Below, piece after piece: positions 1-8,256 of a stretch of DNA of 51,727 nt. The position numbers and the translations under genes were made by a program. This DNA is from Actinomadura physcomitrii (lineage in GTDB: Bacteria; Actinomycetota; Actinomycetes; Streptosporangiales; Streptosporangiaceae): the NCBI RefSeq assembly GCF_008923205.2, contig NZ_WBMS02000029.1:27842-79568 (forward strand). Reading direction: 5' to 3'. The notes below the pieces were generated by a model, which was not told where the DNA came from, made no database searches, and saw only the letters and a program-made list of their open reading frames with translations. Each line of letters starts with the position of its first letter. Positions within the stretch are counted from its first letter, which is position 1.

Positions 1-70
1 CCCCCCCCCCACCCCGCCCCCCCCCCCGGTGGGGGGGGGGGGGGGGGGGGGGCCCCCCCCCCCCCCCCCC
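1..70. repeat. Homopolymer C/G tract at contig end
   Basis: The first 70 bases are almost only C and G: interrupted C runs, then 22 consecutive G (31-52), then 18 consecutive C (53-70). No gene can be read here. Runs like this at a contig edge are typical of sequencing or assembly artefacts, so the segment should not be treated as biology without read support. Bases 71-187 hold no gene that I can recognise. Confidence 0.8.
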
Positions 71-187
71 GCCGCCTCCTTGCGCCGCGTTCCCGCGCCT
101 GTTCTCGCGCCGCCCACTCCCATGCGCCGTCCTCCCAGCGCTTAGGAGAGGGCCGCGTCCCTTTCCGCGGCGCGGACGCGGAGCGCG

Positions 188-1600
188 TCAGGCGAGCGCC
201 GCCTGCCCCGCCCGCGCGCTCTCCCGGAGATCGGCGAGCACCTCGGAGAGGCGGTCCAGGCCGGCGGCGATCCAGGGCAGCGCCGCCGGGTCGGGGGAGG
301 CGAGCGCGGCGAGCCGCTGCTCGTCGGTCTCCCCGTACAGCAGGCTCGGCGCGACCCGCAGGCGCAGCGCCTCGGCCGGCTCGCCGAACGAGCTTCCGGG
401 CAGCACCCCCACCCCGTACCGCTCGAGGAGCAGCCCCGACAGGTCCGCCGACGTCCGCACCCCGTGCCCGGAGCGCAGCGCGTCCCGGAGCGGGCCGAGG
501 TCGGGGTAGACGTAGAACGCGCCCTGCGGGGCCGGCACCCGGGCGCCCGCGGCGGCGAACCGGGCCGCGACCGCCCGCGTGACCGCCGCGTGCAGCCGCC
601 GGCTGCGGTCGACGTGCTCGACCAGCTCCGGCGGCTCGGCGAAGGCGTACGCGGCGGCGTGCTGCACCGGGGCGGGCGCGCTCGACCAGATCTCGCTGGC
701 GATGCCGAGCACGGCGGAGCGCAGCGCGGCGCCGAACGGGCCGTCCGGCAGCCGCGCCACCCCGAGCCGCCAGCCGCCGGCTGCCAGGCTCTTGCTCAGC
801 GCGGTCGTCACCACGGTCCGCTCGGGCGCGAAGCGGGCGGGGCTCGGCACGGCGCGGTCCCGGTCGTGCACCAGGTCGCGGTAGATCTCGTCGGAGACGA
901 TCACGAGGTCGAGGTCGCGCGCGGCGGCGCAGAGCCGCCGGACGGTCCGCTCGGAGGCGAGCGTGCCGGTCGGGTTGTCCGGCAGCGTCACGATCACGGT
1001 CCGGACGGTCCGCCCGGCGGCCCGCGCGCGCACCACCGCGTCGGCGAGCAGCGCGGGTCTCGGCACCCCGCCCTCGCCCGGCGGCGTCGCCACCCGGATC
1101 GGCCGCACCCCGGCCAGCGGCGCCTGCGCGGCGTAGCTCACCCAGCTCGGCGCGGGCACCACCGCGTCACCGCCGATCGCCATCAGCAGCGCGAACAGCA
1201 GCGGCTTGCTGCCGGGCCCGCACACCACGGCGGACGGGTCGGTGGGCAGCCCCCGCCGCGCCCAGTACCCGGCGGCCGCGGCGTGCAGGGCGGCCGACCC
1301 GGCGACCGGCCCGTAACCGCCGCGCGGAGCGGCGGCGGCGAGCTCGCGGGTCAGCGCGGGGTGGATCGGGATGCCGGCCTCGCCGAACCCGAGCGGCAGC
1401 ACCCGTACGCCTTCGCGGCGCTTGCGGGCGAGCGCCTCGTTCACCGCGAGGGTCGGCGACAGCGGGACGGCGCGCGGCGCGAACGACACCGGCCGGGCCG
1501 GGCCGGACGCCGCGCGCGGATCGGAGGGATCGGAGGTGTCGGAGGGAAGGGACGGGCGGCCGGCCGGGCGGTCGTGCGCGGGCGGGTTCTGGGCATGCAT
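188..1600 (-). CDS. Pyridoxal-phosphate aminotransferase, class I/II
   Basis: 470 residues from the ATG at 1600, which has TTGGAG five bases upstream; a longer open frame to 1807 would run into the divergent regulator and is not favoured. The fold-type I signature is present: a DNPTGT segment, SDEIYRDL (Asp/Tyr binding PLP) and the Schiff-base lysine in TTALSKSLAAGGWRLG, followed by C-terminal RLRVAPS with the substrate carboxylate-binding Arg. It would transfer an amino group between an amino acid and a 2-oxo acid in the cytoplasm; the substrate cannot be told. The first ~45 residues are Pro/Ser/Asp-rich and probably disordered. Divergent from a LysR gene that is likely its regulator. Confidence 0.88.
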   Translation of the reverse strand: MHAQNPPAHDRPAGRPSLPSDTSDPSDPRAASGPARPVSFAPRAVPLSPTLAVNEALARKRREGVRVLPLGFGEAGIPIHPALTRELAAAAPRGGYGPVAGSAALHAAAAGYWARRGLPTDPSAVVCGPGSKPLLFALLMAIGGDAVVPAPSWVSYAAQAPLAGVRPIRVATPPGEGGVPRPALLADAVVRARAAGRTVRTVIVTLPDNPTGTLASERTVRRLCAAARDLDLVIVSDEIYRDLVHDRDRAVPSPARFAPERTVVTTALSKSLAAGGWRLGVARLPDGPFGAALRSAVLGIASEIWSSAPAPVQHAAAYAFAEPPELVEHVDRSRRLHAAVTRAVAARFAAAGARVPAPQGAFYVYPDLGPLRDALRSGHGVRTSADLSGLLLERYGVGVLPGSSFGEPAEALRLRVAPSLLYGETDEQRLAALASPDPAALPWIAAGLDRLSEVLADLRESARAGQAALA

Positions 1601-1687
1601 CGACGCTCCAAGAAAGGCATGAGGGCATGACTGCATAACGGTGGGTGGCGGAAGGATCCCCCTGAGTGACCCGGCCGGGCTCGTTTC

Positions 1688-1708
1688 ATGCTTTCCCGCT
1701 TTCAGCAT
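1688..1708. promoter_or_regulatory. Candidate LysR-type (T-N11-A) binding box
   Basis: Seen directly: ATGCT-N11-AGCAT, a perfect 5-bp inverted repeat with exactly the T-N11-A geometry of LysR-type regulators. It lies 43 bp upstream of the LysR start (1752) and 87 bp upstream of the divergent aminotransferase start (1600), so one bound regulator could control both. That it binds this LysR protein is inference. Confidence 0.55.
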
Positions 1709-1751
1709 CATCACAAGCGAGTCTCGGCGATGGTGACCGTAAGCTGGACTG

Positions 1752-2678
1752 ATGCTGGAAGTGCGCCGCCTGCGGCTGCTCGCCGAATTCGCCCGCCGCG
1801 GCAGCATCGCCGCGACCGCCGCCGCCCTCGGCTACACGCCGTCGGCCGTGTCCCAGCAGCTGGCCGCGCTGGAGCGGGAGGCGCACGTCCCGCTGCTCGA
1901 CCGGACGGCCCGCAGCGCGGAGCTGACCGACGCCGGGCGGCGCCTCGCCGCCCGGGCCGAGGAGATCCTGAGCCTGGTGGAGACCGCGGAGGCGGAGCTG
2001 TCCGCGCAGGCCGACACCCCCACGGGCCGGGTGGTGGTCACGGCGTTCCCGACCGCGGCCGTCGCGTTCGCCCCCGCGCTGGCGCACAGCCTGGGCGCCC
2101 ACCCCGGCCTGACCTTCGTGCTGCGGCAGACCCGCCCGGGCGACGGCGTCCGCCAGGTGCAGAACGGCGAGGTCGACATCGCGCTGATCGACGACTGGAC
2201 GGGCAAGGTCCCCGACCAGTCCCCGGCGGTGCTGGAGTTCTTCCACCTGCGCCGCGACCCGCTCGTCCTGGTCGTCCCGGCCGGGCACCCGATGTCGGAC
2301 CCGGACCGCCCGGTGGACCTGCAGCAGCTGCGGGAGGAGCCGTGGATGGCGGCGCCGCCGGGCGAGCCGTCCCGGCAGGCCGTCGAGCGGCTGCTGGACA
2401 CCGTCGGCGGCGCCCGGCCCGTGCCCTGGGAGTTCGAGGGCCTGCACACGATCCTCAGCCTGGTGGCGCGGGGGATCGGCATCACCGCCGTGCCCGCGCT
2501 GGCGCTGGCCGCCGGCGACCAGGGCGTGGCGGTGCGCCGGATCCCCGAATGCACGCTGGCCAGGGAGGTGTACGCGGTGACGCGGCGGGCGAGCGTGCGG
2601 CGCCCGTCGGTGGCGGTGACGCTGCGCGCGATCTACGCGGCGGCCCGCGACGCCCAGCCCGCGGCCCCGCCGGCGTGA
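1752..2678 (+). CDS. LysR-family transcriptional regulator
   Basis: 308 residues, the usual LysR length. The N-terminal winged helix-turn-helix covers about residues 1-60 (LRLLAEFARRGSIAATAAAL, then TPSAVSQQLAALE), followed by a linker helix and a periplasmic-binding-like effector domain from about residue 90. The ATG is at the conserved LysR N-terminus; there is only a weak AGCTGGA-like ribosome site before it. It is divergent from the aminotransferase, with a T-N11-A box in the gap, so it probably controls that gene and itself in response to a small-molecule effector, perhaps an amino acid or oxo acid. The effector cannot be read from sequence. Confidence 0.9.
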   Translation: MLEVRRLRLLAEFARRGSIAATAAALGYTPSAVSQQLAALEREAHVPLLDRTARSAELTDAGRRLAARAEEILSLVETAEAELSAQADTPTGRVVVTAFPTAAVAFAPALAHSLGAHPGLTFVLRQTRPGDGVRQVQNGEVDIALIDDWTGKVPDQSPAVLEFFHLRRDPLVLVVPAGHPMSDPDRPVDLQQLREEPWMAAPPGEPSRQAVERLLDTVGGARPVPWEFEGLHTILSLVARGIGITAVPALALAAGDQGVAVRRIPECTLAREVYAVTRRASVRRPSVAVTLRAIYAAARDAQPAAPPA

Positions 2679-3018
2679 TCGCGGGGGTGATCGCGGGCGT
2701 GGCCGCATCCGGCCGGTTCCGCGCACGGCCCGCACCAAGAGCCGGATAAATCCGAACTAACAGACAAAACGGCTCAATAGATCGCTCTCTGGCGGGAAGT
2801 CGCAGATGAGACAGCAGACCGGCGGACGGGTCGGAACACGGACCCCTCCAGGTTCGTCAAAACGGACGGACGCGAGCGGATCATCACGTACGGTGGTGCG
2901 AATCGCGACGCCGACCCAGGCCATGCACACCCAGAGCATGCACACCCAAACCGTGCACAGGGCCGTACAACGGGCCGTGCACCAGTCCTTGCACACCGAT
3001 CGGGGAGCGCTGCACTCG
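2679..3018. promoter_or_regulatory. Leader region with periodic TGCAC half-sites
   Basis: This 340-base stretch has visibly lower GC than its neighbours in the first two thirds. Between 2923 and 2994 a TGCAC-like hexamer recurs at 2923, 2938, 2953, 2965 (degenerate GTACAA), 2977 and 2989, i.e. at steps of 15, 15, 12, 12 and 12. Two copies are the palindrome GTGCAC (2953, 2977). The downstream reading frame is open back to 2806, so the array could instead encode an N-terminal His repeat, but codon bias there is weak. I read it as a multi-site operator for the following membrane-protein gene. Confidence 0.4.
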
Positions 3019-3738
3019 ATGGAACCACCAGCGACGACGCCGGCCGTCATGGCGGCCGGGCCCTCCGGCGCGACGGCCCTGGCCGTGGTCGCCGAGGGCG
3101 GCGGGCACCACCACTTCGAACTGCCGCGGATCCGGGCGCTGCTGCTGCACGCGCTCCCGCGCTTCGCCGAGGGGGTGGTCGCGCCTGTCGCGGTGTTCTA
3201 CGCCGCGCTGGCGATGCTGGGGCTGAACGGCGCGCTCGCCGCGGCGGTCGCCTGGGTGTACGGGGGCATCATCTTCCGCTACCTGCGCGGGCACCCCGTC
3301 TCCGGGATGCTGCTGCTGGCCGCGGTCGGCGTGACCGTGCGGGCGGCCCTGGCGGCGGCCACGCACAGCGCCGTCGTCTACTTCCTGCAGCCGACGCTCG
3401 GCACGCTGATGGTCAGCATGGCCTTCCTCGCCTCCGTCCCGCTCGGCCGGCCGCTGGCGATGAAGCTCGCCCGCGACATGGTGCCGATCCCCGAGGCGTT
3501 CTTCCGGCACGACAAGGTGCACCAGTTCTTCCTGCGCATCTCGCTGCTGTGGTCGATGGTGCTGTTCGTCAACGTCGCGCTCAGCCTCTGGATGCTGTTC
3601 AACGAGTCGCTCGGCACCTACCTGTGGCTGCGCACCGGCATGGTCGCCGGGCTCGGCGCGCTGGGCGTCGCCGTCTCGGTGCTGGGCTTCAAGCGGCTCC
3701 TGCGGCACGTGAACCGCGAGCCCGCCGCCGCGGCCTGA
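3019..3738 (+). CDS. Multi-pass membrane protein, VC0807-like
   Basis: 239 residues from the ATG at 3019, preceded by GGGGAG about 12 bases upstream. An upstream in-frame ATG at 2806 would add 71 poorly biased residues and is less likely. After a cytosolic segment with a HHH cluster, at least five hydrophobic spans are visible (VAPVAVFYAALAMLGLNG; AAVAWVYGGIIF; MLLLAAVGVTV; LLWSMVLFVNVALSL; GMVAGLGALGVAVSVLG), with a conserved-looking FFRHDKVHQFFLRIS loop. This resembles the VC0807 family of small integral membrane proteins, for which I know no firm function. It stands alone, preceded by the TGCAC array. Confidence 0.7.
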   Translation: MEPPATTPAVMAAGPSGATALAVVAEGGGHHHFELPRIRALLLHALPRFAEGVVAPVAVFYAALAMLGLNGALAAAVAWVYGGIIFRYLRGHPVSGMLLLAAVGVTVRAALAAATHSAVVYFLQPTLGTLMVSMAFLASVPLGRPLAMKLARDMVPIPEAFFRHDKVHQFFLRISLLWSMVLFVNVALSLWMLFNESLGTYLWLRTGMVAGLGALGVAVSVLGFKRLLRHVNREPAAAA

Positions 3739-3893
3739 CCGGCGCCCTGCCCTGACCGGCGTCCCGGCCGCTCTCCGCACGCCCTGAGCTGCGATTCCCC
3801 CACTCCGGCGCGAACTTTTCCGGCCCCTGGGCCATCTCCCTTTGTACGGGCATTCACCGAAGACGGGTGAGTCTTGGGACTTGGGGGAGTTTC

Positions 3894-5066
3894 GTGGCGA
3901 TCAAGGGGCGGTCGGCAGCGGCGGCGTTCGGGGGAGCGGGCGCGGTGGCGCTGCTCGCGGCCGGGTGCGGCATCGGCGGCACGGGGGTGCTGTCGGCGGG
4001 CGAGTCCGACACCACGGTGACGATCACGCCGGCGAGCGGGACCCAGCGGGTCGCGCCGGACGCGCCGATCCGGGTGAAGGCGTCCGGCGGAAAGCTGGCG
4101 AAGGTGACCGTCCAGGGGAACAAGGGCTCGGCCGTCACCGGCGAGCTCGCCGGGAACCGCAAGTCCTGGTCGTCCACCCGGACCATGACGCCCGGCGCGT
4201 CCTACACCGTCACCGCGCAGGCGAAGAGCGGAGGGAAGCTCCGCACCGTGACCAGCTCGTTCACCGTGCTGACGCCGGCCCGGACCCTGTCGATCAGCGA
4301 CGTCACGCCGAGCCTGCCGGGCGAGAAGGTCGGCGTCGGGATGCCGATCATCCTGCACTTCGACCGCCCGGTCGCAGACAAGGCCGCGGTGGAGAAGGCC
4401 CTGCACGTCACCGCGGACAAGCCGGTCGAGGGCGCCTGGCGGTGGATCGGGTCCGACCAGGTCGTCTACCGCACGAAGACGTACTGGCAGCCGCACCAGA
4501 ACGTCCGGTTCCGCGCCGACCTCGCGGGCGTTAACGCCGGAGGCGGCGTCTACGGGGCCGCGGACGCCGCCGAGACGATCACCATCGGGGCCGCGCAGGT
4601 CACCACCGGCGACATCGGCGGCCACCACATGACGGTGACGCGGGACGGCCGCAAGCTGCGGACGGTCCCGTTCAGCGCAGGCAACGGCCAGACGCGGGAG
4701 TTCACCACCACCAGCGGCGTCCACCTGCTGATGGACAAGGGCAACCCGGTCACGATGACCTCGCCCGGCCGGCAGCCCGGCGACCCGGGCTACTACCAGG
4801 AGGTCGTCGACTTCGCGGTGCGCTTCTCCGACAGCGGCGAGTACGTCCACTCGGCGCCCTGGTCGGTGGGGTCGCAGGGGTCGGCGAACGTCAGCCACGG
4901 CTGCCTGAACGTCAGCCCGTCCGACGCCCAGTGGTTCTACGGCATCGCCCAGCGCGGCGACGTGCTCGATCTCACCGGCTCCGACCGCGCGGTCGAGTGG
5001 GACAACGGCTGGAGCTTCTGGCAGCTGCCGTTCGCGAAGTGGAAGGAGGGCAGCGCCCTTGCCTGA
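3894..5066 (+). CDS. L,D-transpeptidase lipoprotein (YkuD), copy 1
   Basis: 390 residues from a GTG preceded by GGGGGAG at ideal spacing; an ATG at 3867 lacks such a site. A lipobox LAAGC places the lipidated Cys at residue 25, so the protein is anchored outside the cytoplasmic membrane. An Ig-like region follows (about 45-225), then a YkuD catalytic domain with the EYVHS ... NVSHGCLNVSP motif; the nucleophile is Cys337. The family makes 3-3 cross-links in peptidoglycan and resists most beta-lactams. The layout (lipoprotein, Ig-like region, YkuD) matches mycobacterial LdtMt2-type enzymes. A paralogue follows 133 bases downstream. Confidence 0.93.
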   Translation: MAIKGRSAAAAFGGAGAVALLAAGCGIGGTGVLSAGESDTTVTITPASGTQRVAPDAPIRVKASGGKLAKVTVQGNKGSAVTGELAGNRKSWSSTRTMTPGASYTVTAQAKSGGKLRTVTSSFTVLTPARTLSISDVTPSLPGEKVGVGMPIILHFDRPVADKAAVEKALHVTADKPVEGAWRWIGSDQVVYRTKTYWQPHQNVRFRADLAGVNAGGGVYGAADAAETITIGAAQVTTGDIGGHHMTVTRDGRKLRTVPFSAGNGQTREFTTTSGVHLLMDKGNPVTMTSPGRQPGDPGYYQEVVDFAVRFSDSGEYVHSAPWSVGSQGSANVSHGCLNVSPSDAQWFYGIAQRGDVLDLTGSDRAVEWDNGWSFWQLPFAKWKEGSALA

Positions 5067-5199
5067 CCGCGCGCTACGGACCGTGTCCACTTGCAACGCT
5101 TTGATCTCGGACTGCCGCCAAAACCGCGGGTCATGGCGTGATCGCCGGATTTTGTCGCTAATGTCACTGGGATAGACGGCGGGGTTCTGGAGGTTTGAG

Positions 5200-6429
5200 G
5201 TGCAGCGGAGGGTGTCCGCGGGTGTCCGGGCCGGTGCGGGGATGGCGGGGGCCGTACTGCTCCTCACGACCGCCTGCTCGGGCGGCGAGAAGGAGCACGG
5301 CGTCCCGGTCGGCGAGAAGGGCGACGCCGCCGTCCCGCAGGTGACGATCGACCCCGGCAACGGCAACGGGAAGGCCGCGCCGGAGCACGGCGTCACCGTC
5401 ACGGCGGCCGGCGGCACGCTGCAGCAGGTCACCGTCACCCGCAAGGGCAAGCCGGTGGACGGCGCGATGGCGGCCGACAAGAAGAGCTGGAAGTCGCGCA
5501 CGCTGGTCCCCGGCTCGAAGTACCAGGTGTCCGCGGTCGCCGTCAGCCCCAAGGGCAAGTCGGCCACCGTCACCTCCACGTTCACGACGCTGAAGGCGGC
5601 CAACGAGCTGGACATCAGCGACGTCTCGCCGACCAAGGGGGAGAAGGTCGGCGTTGGGATGCCGATCATCGTCACCTTCAACCGGGCGGTCGGCGACAAG
5701 AAGGCGGTCGAGCGCGCGCTGGAGGTGAAGTCGACCAAGCCCGCGACCGGCGCCTGGCGCTGGGTCGGCGACACGCAGGTCATCTTCCGGACGGAGAACG
5801 GCCACTACTGGGAGCCCAACCAGAAGGTCACCTTCACCGCGAAGCTGGCGGGCGTGAAGTCGGGCAAGAAGACCTACGGGACGAGCGACTTCACCCGCAA
5901 GTTCAGCATCGGCGACGCGCACATCATCAAGGCGAGCACCAAGACCCACCACCTGACCGTCACCAAGAACGGCAAGAAGGTGAAGAGCTGGCCGATCAGC
6001 GCGGGCCGCGGCGGCCGCGTGGTCAACGGGGTGGACACCTACGCCACCACCAGCGGCATCCACCTGACCATGGGCAAGGAGAATCCGGCGATCATGACGT
6101 CGGAGTGGATGGGCGTGAAGCCGGACGAGCCGGGCGGCTACAAGGAGGTCATCCCGTTCGCGGTGCGGATCTCCAACAGCGGCGAGTACATCCACTCGAT
6201 GGCCTCGACGGTGTGGGCGCAGGGCCACCAGAACGTCAGCCACGGTTGCGTGAACTCCCCGCCCGCCGCCGCCCGCTGGTTCTACCACTTCTCCTACCGC
6301 GGCGACCCGGTGATCATCACCGGCACCAGCCGCAAGCTGGAGCCGGACAACGGCTGGGGCTACTACCAGATGTCCTGGAAGAAGTGGGTGAAGGGCAGCG
6401 CCCTGGACCGCACCGTCACCACCGGCTGA
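5200..6429 (+). CDS. L,D-transpeptidase lipoprotein (YkuD), copy 2
   Basis: 409 residues from a GTG with GGAGG six bases upstream. The lipobox LTTAC gives lipidated Cys26. Domain order is the same as its upstream neighbour: signal, Ig-like region (shared EKVGVGMPII and GAWRW segments), YkuD domain. The catalytic motif is EYIHS ... NVSHGCVNSPP with nucleophile Cys350; the residues after the motif (SPPAAA) differ from copy 1 (SPSDA), so the two may differ in substrate preference. The pair clearly arose by tandem duplication. The 133-base gap could hold a promoter for copy 2, but I see no convincing -35/-10 pair. Confidence 0.93.
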   Translation: MQRRVSAGVRAGAGMAGAVLLLTTACSGGEKEHGVPVGEKGDAAVPQVTIDPGNGNGKAAPEHGVTVTAAGGTLQQVTVTRKGKPVDGAMAADKKSWKSRTLVPGSKYQVSAVAVSPKGKSATVTSTFTTLKAANELDISDVSPTKGEKVGVGMPIIVTFNRAVGDKKAVERALEVKSTKPATGAWRWVGDTQVIFRTENGHYWEPNQKVTFTAKLAGVKSGKKTYGTSDFTRKFSIGDAHIIKASTKTHHLTVTKNGKKVKSWPISAGRGGRVVNGVDTYATTSGIHLTMGKENPAIMTSEWMGVKPDEPGGYKEVIPFAVRISNSGEYIHSMASTVWAQGHQNVSHGCVNSPPAAARWFYHFSYRGDPVIITGTSRKLEPDNGWGYYQMSWKKWVKGSALDRTVTTG

Positions 6430-6451
6430 CGGCCCGCGCGCGACGCGCCGA

Positions 6452-6481
6452 GGCGGCGCTCCCCGTCAAGGGGGCGCCGCC
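6452..6481. terminator. Hairpin terminator between convergent genes
   Basis: GGCGGCGC-T-CCCC, loop GTCAA, then GGGGG-CGCCGCC form a 12-pair stem with one bulged T. It lies between the second L,D-transpeptidase (ends 6429) and the convergent DinB-like gene (ends 6509) and could serve both. There is no U tract, as is common in actinomycetes. Confidence 0.65.
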
Positions 6482-6508
6482 CGCGCTTTCCGGGCGCCGC
6501 CCCGCGTC

Positions 6509-7018
6509 TCAGGCGCGCTCGATCAGGCCCCGGACGTAGGCGGCCTGCCCGGCGTGCTGGAGGTCGTCGGAGATCACGCTGATCAGCCGCACCGCGAGCG
6601 TGACGGGCGGATCCCAGGCCGTGTCGACGATCCGTTCGAAGTCCTTGCCGGTGAGCGTGCCGACGTACTCGACGGTCCGGTCGTGCACGGCGTCGTGGTA
6701 GCCGGTGAGCAGGTCCGCGGAGCCGACGCGGACGGCCGCGACCTGGTCGGGGTCGTGGCCGTAGCCGGTCTCGGACGGGGCGAGCGGCAGCGCGAACCGG
6801 TCCGCCCAGCCGGCGGACGTCCACACCTGCTCGCTGCCCGCGGCGTCGGCGATGTGGTCGTCCTGCACGCGGGTGAGATGCCAGACGAGCCAGGCGATGG
6901 GATTGGCCTCGGCGTCGGGGCGCAGGGAGAGCTGGTCCGGGGTGAGGCCGTCGACGGCGTCGCGGACGACCTCCTGGATCCGGTCGAAGGCATCGGTGAG
7001 CAGTTCCGCACTGGTCAT
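6509..7018 (-). CDS. DinB-like four-helix protein (DUF664/DinB_2)
   Basis: 169 residues from the ATG at 7018, with GGAG just upstream (spacing is short); a longer frame to 7129 is proline-rich and not conserved-looking. Three histidines in the family positions are visible: WHLTR, DDHIAD and the C-terminal DDLQHAGQAAYVRG, the expected metal triad. The family (YfiT/DinB/maleylpyruvate isomerase-like) includes thiol-dependent metalloenzymes; in actinomycetes the cofactor is often mycothiol. The actual reaction is unknown. This is unrelated to the DNA polymerase gene also called dinB further right. Confidence 0.82.
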   Translation of the reverse strand: MTSAELLTDAFDRIQEVVRDAVDGLTPDQLSLRPDAEANPIAWLVWHLTRVQDDHIADAAGSEQVWTSAGWADRFALPLAPSETGYGHDPDQVAAVRVGSADLLTGYHDAVHDRTVEYVGTLTGKDFERIVDTAWDPPVTLAVRLISVISDDLQHAGQAAYVRGLIERA

Positions 7019-7118
7019 TTCTCCGACGCTACCCCGCGCGCGTCCGCTTGTGGCGGAAGGTGTCCGCTCAAAGCGGAGGGGCGGATGGGGCGCGGCGGGA
7101 CCGCGCCAGGATGGGGCG

Positions 7119-7562
7119 ATGGTGAGCACACGCCTCGAAGACGCGACCGAACTGCCGGGCGGCCTGCTCGTCAGGGGCCGGGGGCTGCGGCGGCCCGCGC
7201 CGGGCGGCCCCGCGCCCGGCTACGGCCTGTACCTCGGTTCGGGCCGGCTCCGCTCCCGCCACGACGCGTCGCTGGACTGGCCGCACGCCTGGATCGACTG
7301 GCCGGACTTCCTGCTGCCCCGCGACCGGGAGGGCGCCGTCGCGCTGATCCGCGACCTGCACGCGCGGGCCGCCGCCGGCGAGCGGGTCGAGGTCGCCTGC
7401 GGCGGCGGTGTCGGCCGCACGGGCACGGTGATCGCCTGCCTGGCCGTGCTGTCCGGGGTGCCGGCCGACCGCGCCGTCGCCTGGACGCGCGCGAACTACC
7501 ACCGCAAGGCGGTCGAAACGCCCTGGCAGCGGCGCTGGGTGCTGCGCTTCCCGCAGGAGTAG
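7119..7562 (+). CDS. Small protein-tyrosine-phosphatase-like protein
   Basis: 147 residues from an ATG with GGATGGGG just upstream (an alternative GTG follows immediately). The P-loop is VACGGGVGRTG: Cys, five residues, Arg, Thr, the C-X5-R signature of Cys-based phosphatases, with Ala in place of the usual His before the Cys. An upstream Asp in DWPDF could act as general acid. The length and C-terminal PWQRRWVLRF match a small actinobacterial family annotated as protein phosphatase. The substrate is unknown. Divergent from the DinB-like gene, 100 bases apart. Confidence 0.75.
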   Translation: MVSTRLEDATELPGGLLVRGRGLRRPAPGGPAPGYGLYLGSGRLRSRHDASLDWPHAWIDWPDFLLPRDREGAVALIRDLHARAAAGERVEVACGGGVGRTGTVIACLAVLSGVPADRAVAWTRANYHRKAVETPWQRRWVLRFPQE

Positions 7563-7568
7563 CGCGGG

Positions 7569-7954
7569 CTAAGCCGCGACCGGGTCAGCGGTCGCGTCCG
7601 CCGTGCGCCTGCGGTACATGAGGCTCGCCGCGGACGGCCCGGCGACGAGCAGCGCGCAGAGCCGGGCGAACCGCCCCGCGGCGCCGGGCGCGCCGGCCGC
7701 CGCCAGGGCGGCCGGGACGCCCATGACGAGGAACGTGATCCCCCACGGCCCGGTCAGCGACGCGAGCTGCACGACCGGCGGGACGTCCGCCTGCGTGTAG
7801 GCCAGGCTCAGCCACGCGCCGTGCGGCGCCGCCACCGCGGCGCGAGCCACAGGACGGGCAGCGGCCCGAGCCAGGTGAGCGCGACCACGGGATGCAGCCC
7901 GGTGCCGAACAGCAGCAGGACGGACGACAGCAGCGTCGAGACGATGACGGTCAT
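7569..7954 (-). pseudogene. Remnant of Lnt-like membrane protein (frameshifted)
   Basis: Two frames read in succession on the minus strand: an N-terminal piece starting at the ATG at 7954 (MTVIVSTLLSSVLLLLFGTG ... LAPRW) and, after a frameshift near 7830, HGAWLSLAYTQADVPPVVQL followed by SLTGPWGITFLVMGVP. These segments resemble the membrane part of actinobacterial apolipoprotein N-acyltransferase / nitrilase-like proteins. The catalytic nitrilase domain that should follow is missing; the frame ends after RRRTADATADPVAA. Not expected to be functional. Confidence 0.6.
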
Positions 7955-8070
7955 GGACCGAGCGTCGGCCCCGCGGGCCCGCCGCCGCGTCGCCCGGACG
8001 AGGGAGCTCGCGCCTCACTCCCTGGGCCCGGGCCGCCTCGGTCGGCGCGGCGGCGGGCGCCCGCCGCGCC

Positions 8071-8256
8071 TCAGTCGGCCGGGCCGCCGGGGACGACCAG
8101 CCCCGACTCGTAGGCGAACACGACCGCCTGCACCCGGTCCCGCAGCCCGAGCTTGTCCAGCACGTGGCTGACGTGCGTCTTGACGGTGTGCTCGCTGATG
8201 ACCATCGCCTCGGCGATCTCCGCGTTGGAGCGGCCCCGCGCCACCCGTGGCGCGCC
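8071..8256 (-). pseudogene. C-terminal HTH remnant of a LuxR/NarL-type regulator
   Basis: On the minus strand the last ~57 residues of a NarL-type response regulator are readable: VARGRSNAEIAEAMVISEHT, then VKTHVSHVLDKLGLRDRVQA and VVFAYESGLV. The frame hits a stop just upstream, at the end of the histidine-kinase gene. The receiver domain and the first part of the DNA-binding domain are absent. A 12-bp direct repeat (CGCGCCTCACTC) occurs at 8009-8020 and 8251-8262, flanking the fragment, which suggests a deletion between short repeats. Confidence 0.75.

Noticed and set aside
1601..1807. N-terminal extension of the aminotransferase to 1807
   Set aside because: It would overlap the LysR start and LysR box, lacks codon bias, and a better ribosome site precedes the ATG at 1600.
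2806..3018. N-terminal extension of the VC0807-like protein
   Set aside because: Poor third-position GC bias before the TGCAC array and no clear ribosome site at 2806. I treat it as leader, but the array being in frame keeps this open.
5140..5199. A promoter for the second L,D-transpeptidase (TTGTCG ... GATAGA)
   Set aside because: The spacer would be only about 14 bases and the hexamers are weak.
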